Positions 35,273 to 47,560 of a DNA stretch of 64,000 nucleotides are shown piece by piece. Origin of the DNA: Prinsepia uniflora. Taxonomy: Eukaryota; Streptophyta; Magnoliopsida; Rosales; Rosaceae. The position numbers were made by a program, and so were the translations under genes. The notes under the pieces are model-generated. The model saw only the letters and a program-made list of their open reading frames with translations. It was not told the DNA's origin and did no database searches. The DNA is taken from NCBI GenBank assembly GCA_032719365.1, contig CM064871.1, positions 60,214,416 through 60,278,415 of the forward strand, read 5' to 3'. Position 1 is the first letter of the stretch. Every line of letters starts with the position of its first letter.

Positions 35273-38154
35273 TGTAACGACCCGTCCCAAATTCCTAGAT
35301 TATACTAGTGACTAATCACGATTAGTGAGGCTAATCGGTGATTGGTTAGGCGAAATCGGACGAACGATGCACAATGACCGTTTTGCCCTTGGGCGTGGGA
35401 AAAACGTTGACCTTTCATTCAGATGGTCAAATGGACTTTGACCGATGACCGTGATGTAGTTCGTGACGTCACGAGTTCATAGACAGGTGGCACGTTCAAT
35501 TCCGATGTTCGAGGAAGAAGTTATGACGTTCGGAAGTTTAGGGGCATTTTGGTAATTTTGGTTAAAAAGGGGCAAATGTTGAATTTTTCACCAAGAGGTC
35601 CGATGGCTGTGGGCCGAAGACAGTTATGTAGATACAGACGATATAAATCCATAGACAAGCGGCACGTCGAATTTGGATGTTCGACGGCGAAGTTACGGTT
35701 CACGAAAGTTTAAGGGTACTATTGCACGAATTACGAAACGACCTAACGTTTGAACTTTAGTGGGGCCCAGATATTTAATGGAGGCCCAATGGATGAGTGA
35801 CAAGTGTCACCCATCCACAGGCCACCTATATTGATTCATGCATCGACCATTTTTCCTAATTCAAACCCAAATACCCGATCTCACCATTTTCTCTAATTTG
35901 TTTGACCCAAAACCCATCCAACCTTAACCCATGACCAGCCGTGAGGACCAGAGAGACTGAGGGAGCTGAGGTGGCCGGCCTGGAAGCCTGAACCACCGTC
36001 CACAGCGGCGAAGGAGGAGAAACCCGAGGGGTTCACGGTTAGCCATTTTCGATCCATTTTTCCATTTTTATTGTTATGGGTCATTTTGGTTGCTTCTAAT
36101 GAATTAAATGGGTTATTAGGATTGTGTTAGGAAGGTTTTGGGATGTTTTGGATGGCTGTACAGCCATGGTGCAGTTTTGGGAAGCTTGAACCGTATGGTT
36201 CAAGAATTGAACCATGAGTTTTGTGTAGTTTTAGGTTGTTTTAATGAGTAGAAATGATAGGGAATGAATAGATGTGAATTATAGGATTAATTAGGGTTGA
36301 AATCGGACCAAAATAGGGAAGGAAAACCACTAAACCGATCACGTCGGTTCAGCACAGTGGCTGTGAACAGTGAACCGGTTCAGCTGGAGGTAGGTGACGA
36401 TGAACATTATTTTTGACCTTCTTGGGGCGCGTGAGGGCGCGTGGGCCATAATTTGGGGACGTGTTCAACATATGAAATCTCCTATTCGATGTATCGAAGA
36501 TTTTGGGACTGGTCTCGCGTCAATCGGACATCGTTTCAATAGGTTTCGGGGTGTCGGAAGGTTTAGGGTCGGTTTAAAAATAGTTAAAAGTTCAGGAAAA
36601 TTACGGGGCTTTGGTAGGAGGTTAATTAAGTAGTTAGTAATCTTATATTAAAATTTGGACAGGTTTGGGAGTCCCAGTGACAGTGATCGGCTCGGGAGAG
36701 CCTATGACACGCAAATCGAGGCGGCAGCTCGGACGATCTGTGAGTGGACCTTGTTTTCTAAATTGGTGCATGTATAAATGTTTATTATATGTTTTAAATA
36801 CTTGTTTGTGATGCCATGAGTGCATTTGGATGTGTGGTTACGTATAGGCACGTATTTCGAGGTTTCGACCCTATACGGTGCCTATACGAGTCGGTATGTC
36901 TTTATTGGTCTAAATAAAATGGTTTTGGATTTCCAAAAGGATAATGAATGTGATTTGATAATTTTGATTTGGATGTTTGTGAATTATATGGTTTCACGTA
37001 TTTCGAGGCAATTTACGTACTTGCACGTAAATCGAGATTTTTCGGTTTTACATTGATTTTCCGTACTTATGGTTTTGGATATGATTTCATGAAATGGTTT
37101 TGGATTTGAAAAGGTAAATTCGGGTTCGAGACCCATTTGATTTATGGAATCGGGCCGGAGGCGCAGTTGGTTTACGATTCGGACCGGAGGTCCAGTTTCT
37201 ATGTGGATTCGGGCCTAGCGCCCAACTATGTATTACAAATGGTTTTTATGGGTCATGACGGTTTATGGGAACCGGCATGAACCCTTGAAATGGATTTACG
37301 AGTCATGACGGTTTATGGGAACCGGCATGAACCCATGAAAGGTTTTATGGTTCATGACGGCTTATGGGGGCCGAGCATGAATCCTTGAAGGTTTAAAGAA
37401 TGATTTCAAACGGTTTTTCATATGCCATCCTTTATATATGATTGTTTCCTCCGGGGAGGGTCGTTGGCCTGGGTGGACCCCGGAGTAGTCACGGAGCACT
37501 GACTGAGTAGCGTCGCCCCCCAGTTGGGTTCCTTACTCTCAGGATGGGCATGGTTCGTTACCTCCAGGGAGGGTCATTGATCTACGGACATTGACCTGGG
37601 CATGGTTCCTTACGCGCGTAGCTTTATTTTACCGTGACAGGTTCTGGATATGAATATAATGGATAAACATGATTTCAATTGGTTTGGGAAATTGTGTTTA
37701 TAATGATAAATGGATTTGGGCTGAGATCCCACGTATGTTTACTATACTATGGTTTTCTGTAAATGGTTTTGGGCAGGAGCCCGTGTGACTTGGATTTACG
37801 GAACTTGGGGCTATGACCCTAATTATGGTTGTTTAAACATATGTGTTTGGATAAATGGTTTTACTATGCATGCATGCTTTTTAGTGAAGGGTATAAAGGT
37901 CTTTTATAAATGTGTTTTATGAAACTTATTCCTTTTTGTCCACTCACAATTTTTCTGTTTTTAATACCCTTCAGGTTGACATCGGATGTGGACTGTAGCA
38001 GAGATCGAGATATCACATACCTCATCCGGATCCTAGCGTACTCTGATAGCCCGGGAGGGCAAAGGTTAGAAATATCCCTTGTCTGACACTTCGTGTCAGA
38101 TGGGAGCAGGGTCATCCCCCGTTAATCCCGGGGGGATTGGGATGGGTCATGTCA
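35273..38154 (+). repeat. 5' LTR of the LARD-like element (2882 bp)
   Basis: Begins TGTAACGACCCGTCCCAA and ends GGGTCATGTCA. It carries the palindrome GTGACGTCAC at 35463-35472 and a 3-unit repeat (TCATGACGGTTTATGGGAAC) at about 37250-37400. Relative to the 3' LTR it lacks roughly 45 bp near 37600 and has an extra GCGCGTGAGG-type unit near 36430. Confidence 0.9.
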
Positions 38155-38157
38155 ACG

Positions 38158-38169
38158 TGGTATCAGAGC
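38158..38169 (+). promoter_or_regulatory. Primer-binding site (initiator tRNA-Met type)
   Basis: TGGTATCAGAGC, 4 bp after the CA end of the 5' LTR. This is the usual minus-strand primer site of plant Ty3/gypsy chromoviruses. Confidence 0.9.
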
Positions 38170-41100
38170 ATGGTTGCTCGTGTTACTCTGAATTCCAGAG
38201 CGTGTTTTGCGTACTACTCCTTACGCATGTCGAGGATGTGATATCTCAAGGGGCTACAGTTCGTGGTCAACCTGATTGTTGGGATGCCGATACGATAGTT
38301 AGTAGGACTGTATCGTGGAATGTCTTGGTTCGGTATTTGATGTCGGGGTTGCCATAGTTCTGTCGTGGATGACAGTGTGGGACCCTACGGAAAGATTAAC
38401 GTATTCGTACTTAAGGGGTTTGATCGTGTGACGGTTAGTTGGGATCGTCTTCACGATGTCGTAGGATCGGTTCCGACGACTGGTTGGGAGTTGTGACTAT
38501 CCGATGATCGGATTTGATTGAGTTAGATGGATTTACTGCAGTTAGCAGCCGGATTCGAGGAATCCTGGTTGGACTTACGGTAGGATTGGATTAACGTTTT
38601 TACGATGTCAAGACCGCGGAGTCGGTCAGATCGTGGATTTTACTGCTTTTCGCAGTTAGGTTCAGAGTGACCATAGGGCGTGATTGTGGAATCCTACCTT
38701 GGGTGTATGGTTCGGAAATGTGAGTTGACGAGTGGTTTGACTTGGGCGACCATTCGAATTTGGATTCGTTAGTCGGTCTGGTCATGTCAGCTTGCGATGG
38801 GACTGCACTTCGCAGTCGAGGTTGTACTTATCGGTTAGACCTAGTTGGTTGTCGTGCTACCATAGTTGTGATGGATTGTTGGTACAACTAAGGTCGTGGG
38901 CGACCTGGTAGATGACATTGGTTGAGTCGAATTACGATAGGTTAGAGTTGGTTGGACAAGTTACCAGGGTTGGTACTTGTCAATGGAATCCCGGAGTGGG
39001 GATACAGAGTAATTAGTACATGTGATTGATTCCGTTGGATGCGGAGTCTGGATATCGAGATGCCTGATAGTTAGGTCTGCACGAGGTTGTGGTAGACACT
39101 ACTATCGATGGACGTAGTCGAGTCTTATCAGGTCGAGTAGACTCAGGTTTCCGTGACGATTGTGACGATGAGATTTTCAGTCGTTACGATGATACGAGGT
39201 ACGTGAGTAACGCATATGTACGAGTAGTGATTCTGGATTCGACTCGATTATGGCTGAGTGAGATCGCAGAATGAGACGGGGACGTTCAGGGGACGTTTCA
39301 TTTTCTCGTATGAGTTGTCAGGGTGACTGTACCCAGAGTTGTTAGGTACGATGGAGGCAGAGTTTCTCCAATTTGAGTAGAGGTATAGGATCGTCACTCG
39401 GTATGAGCGGAGATCCAGGGTTTTCAGTTTTGCACATGGTGTGCTAGTGTTATTACTGATGCTAGTGTGGATGCTTGTGTGCTGATTCTGACAGATTAGA
39501 GTGATGGATTAGATAGGATCCAACAGTAGTTGAGGCTCGTGGTAAGAGATGCGAGTGTTGGATGCCGTTTAGGTGCATTCGTAAATAGTATACAAGGTTT
39601 AACCTTGAGTCGCGTGAATTCCACTCGGAATGAGTGTACCTACATACATGGTATAAACAGTCGTAAATGGGCATGTGTCCATAACCAGTTTAACGGGGAC
39701 ACGTGGTTGATGTCCAAGTGTGTTGGTTCCGACATGGTTGGAGCTACAGAATCGCGAAAGGTTGCGATTGTGGTGACGAGTGGAATGCGGGTTTTCCGCA
39801 TTAGTATAGGTATTTCGAAGTCATTTTGGGTGACTTCTCAGATTCTACCATGATTGATGTGGTAGATGACTTAGATGTTATAGATGTTGTTGGTTGCCAC
39901 TAGTACACTGGTCGTGTATTGGTTGGTGGACCCGGAAATTATTTTGGGACCATCCAGAGCATTTTCTGCTTGGTGGCAGACGATGTTGGATTACGTGGCG
40001 TTGTGAGTGCAACGAGTTTTGGTTGTATTCACGTAGGACGACTTTTGATGTCATCGTATTGGATCATCCTTGGTTTTTCCTAGGTGAAAGGACAAGGATC
40101 GATACAAGGTAATCAGTGAGAACCCACAGTCGCGACATGTCTCGTCGTTGACTGATCTGTTTAGATGTGGAAAATGGTTGAGGACTTTGGACGTCGTGAC
40201 GATTCTCGATCGTGACGTCTATGGTCGGTTAACGTGGTGATGGATCTGGATCGTGATTTTGATGATCCAGATAGGTGGAGAGTTTATCACTCTTACTTGG
40301 ATGTTTGAGTTGAGGATGTTGGGACTGAACTTCTTTTCGAGGTGAATCCCATATGGTAGATTACTCGGGTGAGTAGGTTTCCGACGATGTCGGATTTGGT
40401 CAGCCTTAGAGGTGTTGATGTCGGGATTGGCTTCCCTATGAAGTCAATCGAACGTATTGAGGTAGTTGTTTAAACGGGTAACCGATAGGTTCGGTTTTGG
40501 TGCGTCTCGGTGGACGTGAATGATATTTCGAGTTTTGGAATCAGATTTCTGGATGACGATTCAGGATTTTATTTTGGAACTTGAAAGAGGATTTCTGGAT
40601 TTGGGTTTTGGAATCGAATTCTGGGTGACGGACGATTCAGGATTTGATTCTAGAGCTTGACAATGGATTTTATTTTATGGATTTGGGTTCGGAATGGTTA
40701 TTCCTAATACTAGTTTACGAAATGATGGTTTCAGATTCGAATTTGGACATGATTATGGATATGATTTCTGAGTTTGGATTCGGGATTTCTTACGAAATTG
40801 CGGATTCGGATTCGGATCTGGAAATAGATGATGGGTTGGAGTTTCGATTTGTCTAATGCTGGATTGATAGGTAGATGTGCGTACCTTGTACGTTGTTCGA
40901 GGTACGATACTGGGCAGACTTGTGGTGCCTGGTGATGGTATATAGGTTATACCATGGGTACGTTGGTGAGCGTGTTGTTAGTCGGATTGGTTTCGATACC
41001 ATGGGATTAGTCGAGGTCATGAGCTAGGCATTGGATACTGTGCATTGGGTCATGGTATTTCCGATGGGTCTAGTTACCCACAGGTCGAGTGAAATATTGG

Positions 41101-41587
41101 TAAGTGTTTACTCAAGTTGAGTGTGCTTGGGGTTAGTATAACCACAAGTGAGTATGGTGTTAGTTTTTGACTGGCGACTGTCAAGTGGTGACAGTTTGTC
41201 GGAGGTGTCATCGTGGATCGATGAGTGAGATTTGGTGACTTCCAGTGGGAGCAGACGTCAGGATAGGTTGGTGATTGAGCAAGGAATCATCGAGTTGCTG
41301 TGTCAACGAAAACGGTAGATTTGACATGTGGTGTCAATTCGGAACGTATGATTACTGTCATTCGACGTGATCGAGTGTAGTCGTTGCGACGTGAGTGTTA
41401 ATGGTACGTCTGGTTGCAGACAAGTATTGTTTTGGCTATTAGGTGTACTAGTGTACACGTGTTTCGAGGTCGATTATACTTTCCACGAGGTGGTTGTGGA
41501 ATCGAGATAGTTGGAGTTTCGAGAGCGAAACTAATTAAGGAGGGAAGAACGGTTGGACTTAGGACGGTTGGAATTTCGAGGACGAAA

Positions 41588-41605
41588 TTAATTAAGGAGG
41601 GAAGG
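41588..41605 (+). promoter_or_regulatory. Polypurine tract of the LARD-like element
   Basis: AATTAAGGAGGGAAGG directly precedes the 3' LTR. An almost identical copy (AATTAAGGAGGGAAGAAC) lies about 55 bp earlier, so the end of the interior is itself a small tandem duplication. Confidence 0.7.
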
Positions 41606-44502
41606 TAGTAACGACCCGTCCCAAATTCCTAGATTAGATTAGTGACTAATCACGATTAGTGAGGCTAATCGGTGCTTAGTTAGGCGAAATCGGACGAACG
41701 ATGCAAAATGACCATTTTGCCCTTGGGCGTGGGCAAAACGTTGACTTTTTATTCAGGCGGTCAAATGGACTTTGACCGATGGCCGTGACATAGTTCGTGA
41801 CGTCACGAGTTCATAGATAGGTGGCACGTTCAATTCCGACGTTCGAGGAAGAAGTTATGACGTTCAGAAGTTTAGGGGCATTTTGGTAATTTTGGTTAAA
41901 AAGGGGCAAATGTTGACTTTTTGACCAAGAGGTCCGATGGCCGAGAGCCGAAGACCGTTACGTAGATACGGACGATACGAATCCATAGACAAGCGGCACG
42001 TCGAATTTGGACGTTCGACGACGAAGTTACGGTTCACAAAAGTTCAAGGGTACTATTACACGAATTACGAAACGACCTAACTTTGGGACTTTAGTGGGGC
42101 CCAGATATTTAATGGAGGCCCAATGGATGAGTGACAAGTGTCACCCATCCACAGGCCACCTATATTGATTCATGCATCGACCATTTTTCCTAATTCAAAC
42201 CCAAATACCTAATCTCACCATTTTCTCTCATTTGTGCGACCCAAAACCCATCCAACCTTAACCCATGACCAGCCGTGAGGACCAGAGAGACTGAGGGAGC
42301 TGAGGTGGCCAGCCTGGAAGCCTGAACCGCCGTCCACGGCGGCGAGAGGAGGAGAAACCCGAGGGGTTCACGGTTAGCCATTTTCGATCCATTTTTCCAT
42401 TTTTATTGTTATGGGTCATTTTGGTTGCTTCCAATGAATTAAATGGGTTATTAGGATTGTGTTAGGAAGGTTTTGGGAAGTTTTGGATGGCTGTACAGCC
42501 ATGGTGCAGTTTTGGGAAGCTTGAACCGTATGGTTCAAGAATTGAACCATGAGTTTTGTGTAGTTTTAGGTTGTTTTAATGAGTAGAAATGATAGGGAAT
42601 GAATAGATATGAATTATAGGATTAATTAGGGTTGAAATCGGACCAAAATAGGGCAGGAAAACCACTGAACCGGTCACGCCGGTTCAGCACAGTGGCTGTG
42701 AATAGTGAATCGATTCAGCTGGAGGTAAGTGACGATGAACAATATTTTTGACCTTCTTGGGGCGCGTGGTCCATAATTTGGGGAAGTTTTCAACATATGA
42801 AATCTTTTATTCGATGTAACGAAGATTTTGGGACTGGTCTCGCGTCAATCGGACATCGTTTCGATAGGTTTCGGGGTGTCGGAAGGTTTAGGGTCGGTTT
42901 AAAAATAGTTAAAAGTTCAGGAAAATTACGGGGCTTTGGTAGGAGGTTAATTAAGTAGTTAGTAACGTTCTATTAAAATTTGGACAGGTTTGGGAGTCCC
43001 GGTAACAGTGGTCGGCTAAGGAGAGCCAATGGCATGCAAATCGAGGTGGCAGCTCGGACGGTCTGTGAGTGGACCTTGTTTTCTAAATTGGTGCATGCAT
43101 AAATGTTTATTATATGTTTTAAATACTTGTTTGTGATGCCATGAGTGCATTTGGATGTGTGGTTGTATAAGCACGTATTTCGAGGTTTCGACCCTATCCG
43201 GTGCCTATACAAGTCGGTATGTCTTTATTGGTCTAAATAAAATGGTTTTGGATTTCCAAAAGGATAACGAATGTGATTTGATAATGTTGATTTGGATGTT
43301 TGTGAATTATATGGTTTCACGTATTTCGAGGCGATTTACGTTCTTGCACGTAAATCGAGGTTTTCTGGTTTTACATTGATTTTCCGTACTTATGGTTTTG
43401 GATATGATTTCATGAAATGGTTTTGGATTTGAAAAGGTAAATTTGAGTTCAAGACCCATTTGATTTACGGAATCGGGCCAGAGGCCCAGTTGGTTTACGA
43501 TTCAGACCGGAGGTCCAGTTTCTATGTGGATTCGGGCCTAGCGCCCAACTAGGTATTACAAATGGTTTTTATGGGTCATGACGGTTTATGGGAACCGACA
43601 TGAACCCTTGAAATGGATTTACGGGTCATGATGGTTTATGGGAACCGACATGAACCCATGAAAGGTTTTATGGTTCATGAAGGCTTATGGGGGCCGGGCA
43701 TGAATCCTTGATGGTTTAAAGAATGGTTTCAAACGGTTTTTCATATGCCATCCTTTATATATGATTGTCTCCTCCGGGGAGGGTCGTTGGCCTGGGTGGA
43801 CCCCGGAGTAGTCACAGAGCACTGACTGAGTGGAGTCGCCCCCTAGTTGCGTTCCTTATTCTCAGGATGGGCATGGTTCGTTACCTCCAGGGAGGGTCAT
43901 TGATCTACGGACATTGACCCGGGTGGACCCTGGAGAGACTTGGGTTTGAGACCCCGGTTAGAACGCGCGTAGCTTTATTTTACCGTGACAGGTTCTGGAT
44001 ATGAATATAATGGATAAATATGATTTCAATTGGTTTGGGAAATTGTGTTTATAATGATAAATGGATTTGGGCTGAGATCCCACGTATGTTTACTATACTA
44101 TGGTTTTCTATAAATGGTTTTGGGCAGGAGCCCGTGTGACTTGGATTTACGGAACTTGGGGCTGTGACCCTAATTATGGTTGTTTAAACATATGTGTTTG
44201 GATAAATGGTTTTACTATGCTTGCATGCTTTTTAGTGAAGGGTATACAGGTCTTTTATCAATGTGTTTTACGAAACTTATTCCTTTTTGTCCACTCACAG
44301 TCTTTCTGTTTTTAATACCCTTCAGGTTGACATCGGATGTGGTCTGTAGCAGAGATCGAGATATCACATACCTCCTCCGGATCCTGGCGTACTCTGATAG
44401 CCCCGGGCAAAGGTCGGAAATATCCCTTGTCTGACACTTCGTGTCAGACGGGAGCAGGGTCATCCCGCGTTAATCCCGGGGGGATTGGGATGGGTCTTGT
44501 CA
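41606..44502 (+). repeat. 3' LTR of the LARD-like element (about 2897 bp)
   Basis: Nearly colinear with the 5' LTR. It begins TAGTAACGACCCGTCCC, so its first bases (TAG for TG) differ from the canonical start by one inserted A. It ends GGGTCTTGTCA. The bZIP-type palindrome GTGACGTCAC is at 41797-41806. Confidence 0.88.
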
Positions 44503-45096
44503 ATAAGGGCCGCAATGGTCCTTTGACAGGGCTTTATTTTTGTTGGCGGCAACGTATAGGTTCATTAATCAGGGGAGGTTTGGCTTGATTCGTAAGATTT
44601 CTGGATTCGTGTATGTAAGATACCCCATGTATTTTTTAATTCATGTTTTCTAGAGATAGTTGGGAACTGGGTTGGGTGATTTTCTCAGAATCCGTGTGGC
44701 GATGCAAGTTGGTGGGCCGTTGAAATGCTTTGTTACTTTGAACCTCCTTTTATGTGAATAGTAAAGAAATACAAGATCAAGTACAAGCGCCTCATATTTT
44801 TCTATTTTCGGTGTGGCTGTTTGGAGCATGTTTTCAATGGGTGCTCATTGCATGCCATTGAGGAAGGGGTTGAACTTCTTTTTGGGTGTTGGAAAACCAT
44901 GGCGAAGGACCTATTTTACATTCAGCTTGACGATGGATTTTAGGGAGTAATGCTTGGTTTAACTAGTAGAGGTTAAGTTGCGTATTGTGATGTGGTGGAC
45001 CGAAAGGCTGGGAAAGGGATAACTCGTGACTTTGGAGATGCTTTCGGTACAGTTCCACCTAACTCTGCTTTTAATTCTCCCACGTCAAGCTCTGCG

Positions 45097-47490
45097 TGAC
45101 AGGATCCGTCCCAAATGGACTTTGATAACTGTACCTGGTCCTGCTCCCGTCTGACAAGTCAACTGAAGTTCCGAAAACACCCTCAGCACTTGTCAGACAA
45201 AGGATGACTGTACTGATTTTTGCTCATGCCTCTGCCTCTCGATCAACCCCGAACTTCATGCCACGGCCTGGAGGGTCAATAAAACAACAAAGGTGTGCGT
45301 GGATAAAGATAACATCGTTTGAAAACACATTTAAAAAACGAATCATTTTCCCCTCCAGTTATAAAACATGCATGCATAGAGTAAAATATATGAACAACCG
45401 GCTCTCAAGCCAAACAAACCAGTCACAATGACCATCGACAACAGTACTCGTCACCAGTACTCAAATACCAAGCATAATAATTAAACAACACTACTCACAC
45501 GTGCACAGTCAATCACACAATCATATTAGCACTACGCGTAGGCAACCAACAATAAGTCAATAACCCCAAGCATTAGCCGTCTGGGAAACACCCCTAACTT
45601 CGGCTACCTGGGAACAAACATATACCCTGAGCATCAGCCGTCTGGGAAACACCCCAAGTATCAACCGTTTGGGAAACACCCCGAGCATTAGCCGTCTGGG
45701 AAACACCCTTAACTTCGGCTGCCTGGGAAACAAACACAATCACTCCAAGCTTCAGTCGTTTGGGAAATACCCCTAACTTCGACTGTCTGGGAACTCATCA
45801 AAATCACAATGAAAACCGTCCGGGGATTACATCCCAAAAAATTTCAAAATAATCCTTGACTTAAAACCAAGTCAAAACACCATTTTCCAACTCGGGCCTT
45901 GCCTAAATCTTCATTTTAACCATTCTCGTAAAACATACCCGAAACCGATTAAATACTCCATAAAATCAACAAACAATCATATCGAATCATCATGTAATCA
46001 TTGCAACTCAAATCATGCAAAACATTTAACTATGCATGCATAACAGTTTATAAAAAAACGTCCACTCACACACCGTCCAAGCTGCTCAATTTCGAGCTGT
46101 ATGTTTTTCCGTAATTTCCGAGAATCACCAATCTTGTCAAAAACCATAACTAAGGGTCACTAACATTCTAAATAACCTCACAATACAATCCCCTAATTTT
46201 TTGGAATTTAAATACATATTAAAAACATAACATAACACTTCGGACCCTCGAAACTATATCGAAACAGTGTTCGATCGACTCAAAAGCTGTGTTAATAGGT
46301 TCGAAATGTAAAAAACATTAAAAAGTGTGTTGAACACTTCCCCAGAAAGGCAAGCACATGTCCCCACGCGTGGATTGAACGGAATGCACGTGAACCCATG
46401 CGCCGATGAACAGTGTCATCGTCCTAACTCGTATGTCTACAAAACGGATCCGTGAACCCGCGACTCGACCTGGTTACAAATCCATCAATTCGACCTCAAT
46501 TTCATCAGTTCTTTCACCGAATTTCATTTAATCAATATAATTAAGGATCTGTATACTTAATTTTAAGAATTCATACCTTAATCGATCGATTTCCAATTCG
46601 ATTTCCGAAAGGGGTGGGCTCAATTTCGTCCAATTTCCATCTGTTTCTTCATTCTAATCAACCAGGAAGCATCTTAGGATCATTCTAGGTGTTAATGAAA
46701 AATCAATTACATATTTCCTTACCTCCAATTACACGACTTAAGCTCGAATTTTTCCAATTTTCGTAGGGTATGTTCTTGGCCTTTTCTTCGTTAATTCCCT
46801 TCGTTTTTGAAGTGGTTTAACTTGAAATGATCTCAGAAGACTTAATTCAAACTCAATTTCGGTAATCGAAGCCCACAAATTCAAATTCGAAAACTCAATT
46901 TCCTTTTCGAATTTCAAGATACGGATTTCGGTTTTCCTTTCTTTTCTCTCTGGGTTTTCTTCTCGTTTTGATTCTCTATTCCTCTCAATTGGTTCGAATA
47001 CCTCAGTAATTCAAGATGAGTTGTTGTGTGGGTTTTGTTTGATCAAGCAGTTATCTGTTTGTTGTTCTGTGTTTTGTCTATAGCACCATTAAACATCTGC
47101 TCCATCAATTGAACAATTACACACCCACGCGGCTACGCAAGGCAACTAAGCCATCAATTTATAAGTGACATGTGTCACTTAAAGAACAGATGAGTCACCG
47201 TTTAGTTGAATCATCAAAATCATAGCCAAATTACCATTTTACCTCTCATACGTAAAATTACCAAATTTCCCCTCACCGTTTGACCCGTAATAAGTCTGTC
47301 CGAACTCTGATTTCGACGTGCTGCTTGTCTACGGAATCAGCATCTCGAGACCTACACAACGGTCCTAAAAAAATGTGCAAAGAGTATTTCAAGCAAAAAG
47401 TCAACTTTGACCACCACATTTACAAGGGTAAAATCATCATTTCCCTATAAAATTTCCAAATTCCCTTTTTCGAATTTTCGGGTCGTCACA
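45097..47490 (-). mobile_element. Solo LTR, subfamily B, 2394 bp
   Basis: On the minus strand it begins TGTGACGACCCGAAAATTC at 47490 and ends at 45097 in GGATCCTGTCA. Flanks are CTGCG and CTACG, a 5-bp duplication with one change. Subfamily B differs from A by TGTGACGACC instead of TGTAACGACC and by a shorter body. Contains the minisatellite at 45560-45800. Confidence 0.88.
45560..45800. repeat. Minisatellite in solo LTR B
   Basis: About seven imperfect units around CCGTCTGGGAAACACCCC, alternating with a CTAACTTCGGCT(A/G)CCTGGGAA version. It is not present in the other LTRs of this window. Confidence 0.85.
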
Positions 47491-47560
47491 CTACGGAGGT
47501 GAGGTGGGGTGGCGGAAACGTAGGCGGCTGGATGAAGGGTCTGAGCATAGTGGCATTTAT
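47491..47560 (+). pseudogene. 70-bp island of the LINE relic between two solo LTRs
   Basis: Reads GWRKRRRLDEGSEHSGIY in one frame and continues as SSRPLVFS at 50692 once the LTR and one target copy are removed. A basic stretch fits the C-terminal part of a LINE ORF1. Too short to identify alone. Confidence 0.5.

Larger units (their letters stand above)
35273..44502 (+). mobile_element. Complete LTR retrotransposon with non-coding interior (LARD-like), 9230 bp
   Basis: Perfect 5-bp duplications ATAAG flank it (35268-35272 and 44503-44507). The 5' LTR is 35273-38154 and the 3' LTR about 41606-44502. The primer-binding site TGGTATCAGAGC, matching the initiator tRNA-Met 3' end, starts 4 bp after the 5' LTR. 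A purine-rich tract precedes the 3' LTR. The 3.45-kb interior (38155-41605) has no gag, protease, RT, RNase H or integrase motif and no open frame longer than about 107 codons. Just before the 3' LTR, however, GAATTTCGAGGACGAAATTA survives, the sequence that commonly ends gypsy pol. LTRs of about 2.9 kb around a 3.5-kb non-coding core match the LARD category; it would need trans-supplied proteins. Confidence 0.9.
32140..45096 (+). pseudogene. LINE ORF1 (DUF4283/zinc-knuckle) relic in three pieces, split by LTR insertions
   Basis: Three host-sequence islands (about 32140-32195, 35038-35272 and 44503-45096) are left when the LTR elements are removed. The reading MSLENLRGQMESYLAIS runs to the first junction and continues as TVEDFELNVSGGK on the far side. 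Next comes LTSRGFNREVLLGHFG, which resembles the LTSKxFNxEAF block of plant LINE ORF1. In the third island (about 44770-44860) KYKRLIFFYFRCGCLEHVFN followed by Cys resembles the ORF1 zinc knuckle. In-frame stops and shifts show it is dead. It shares orientation with the ORF2 piece at 50687-51526. Confidence 0.65.

Noticed and set aside
38079..41605. Possible host genes within the interior of the LTR element at 35273-44502
   Set aside because: The longest frames are about 107 codons with no motif. They lie between matching LTRs and show no intron or domain structure.
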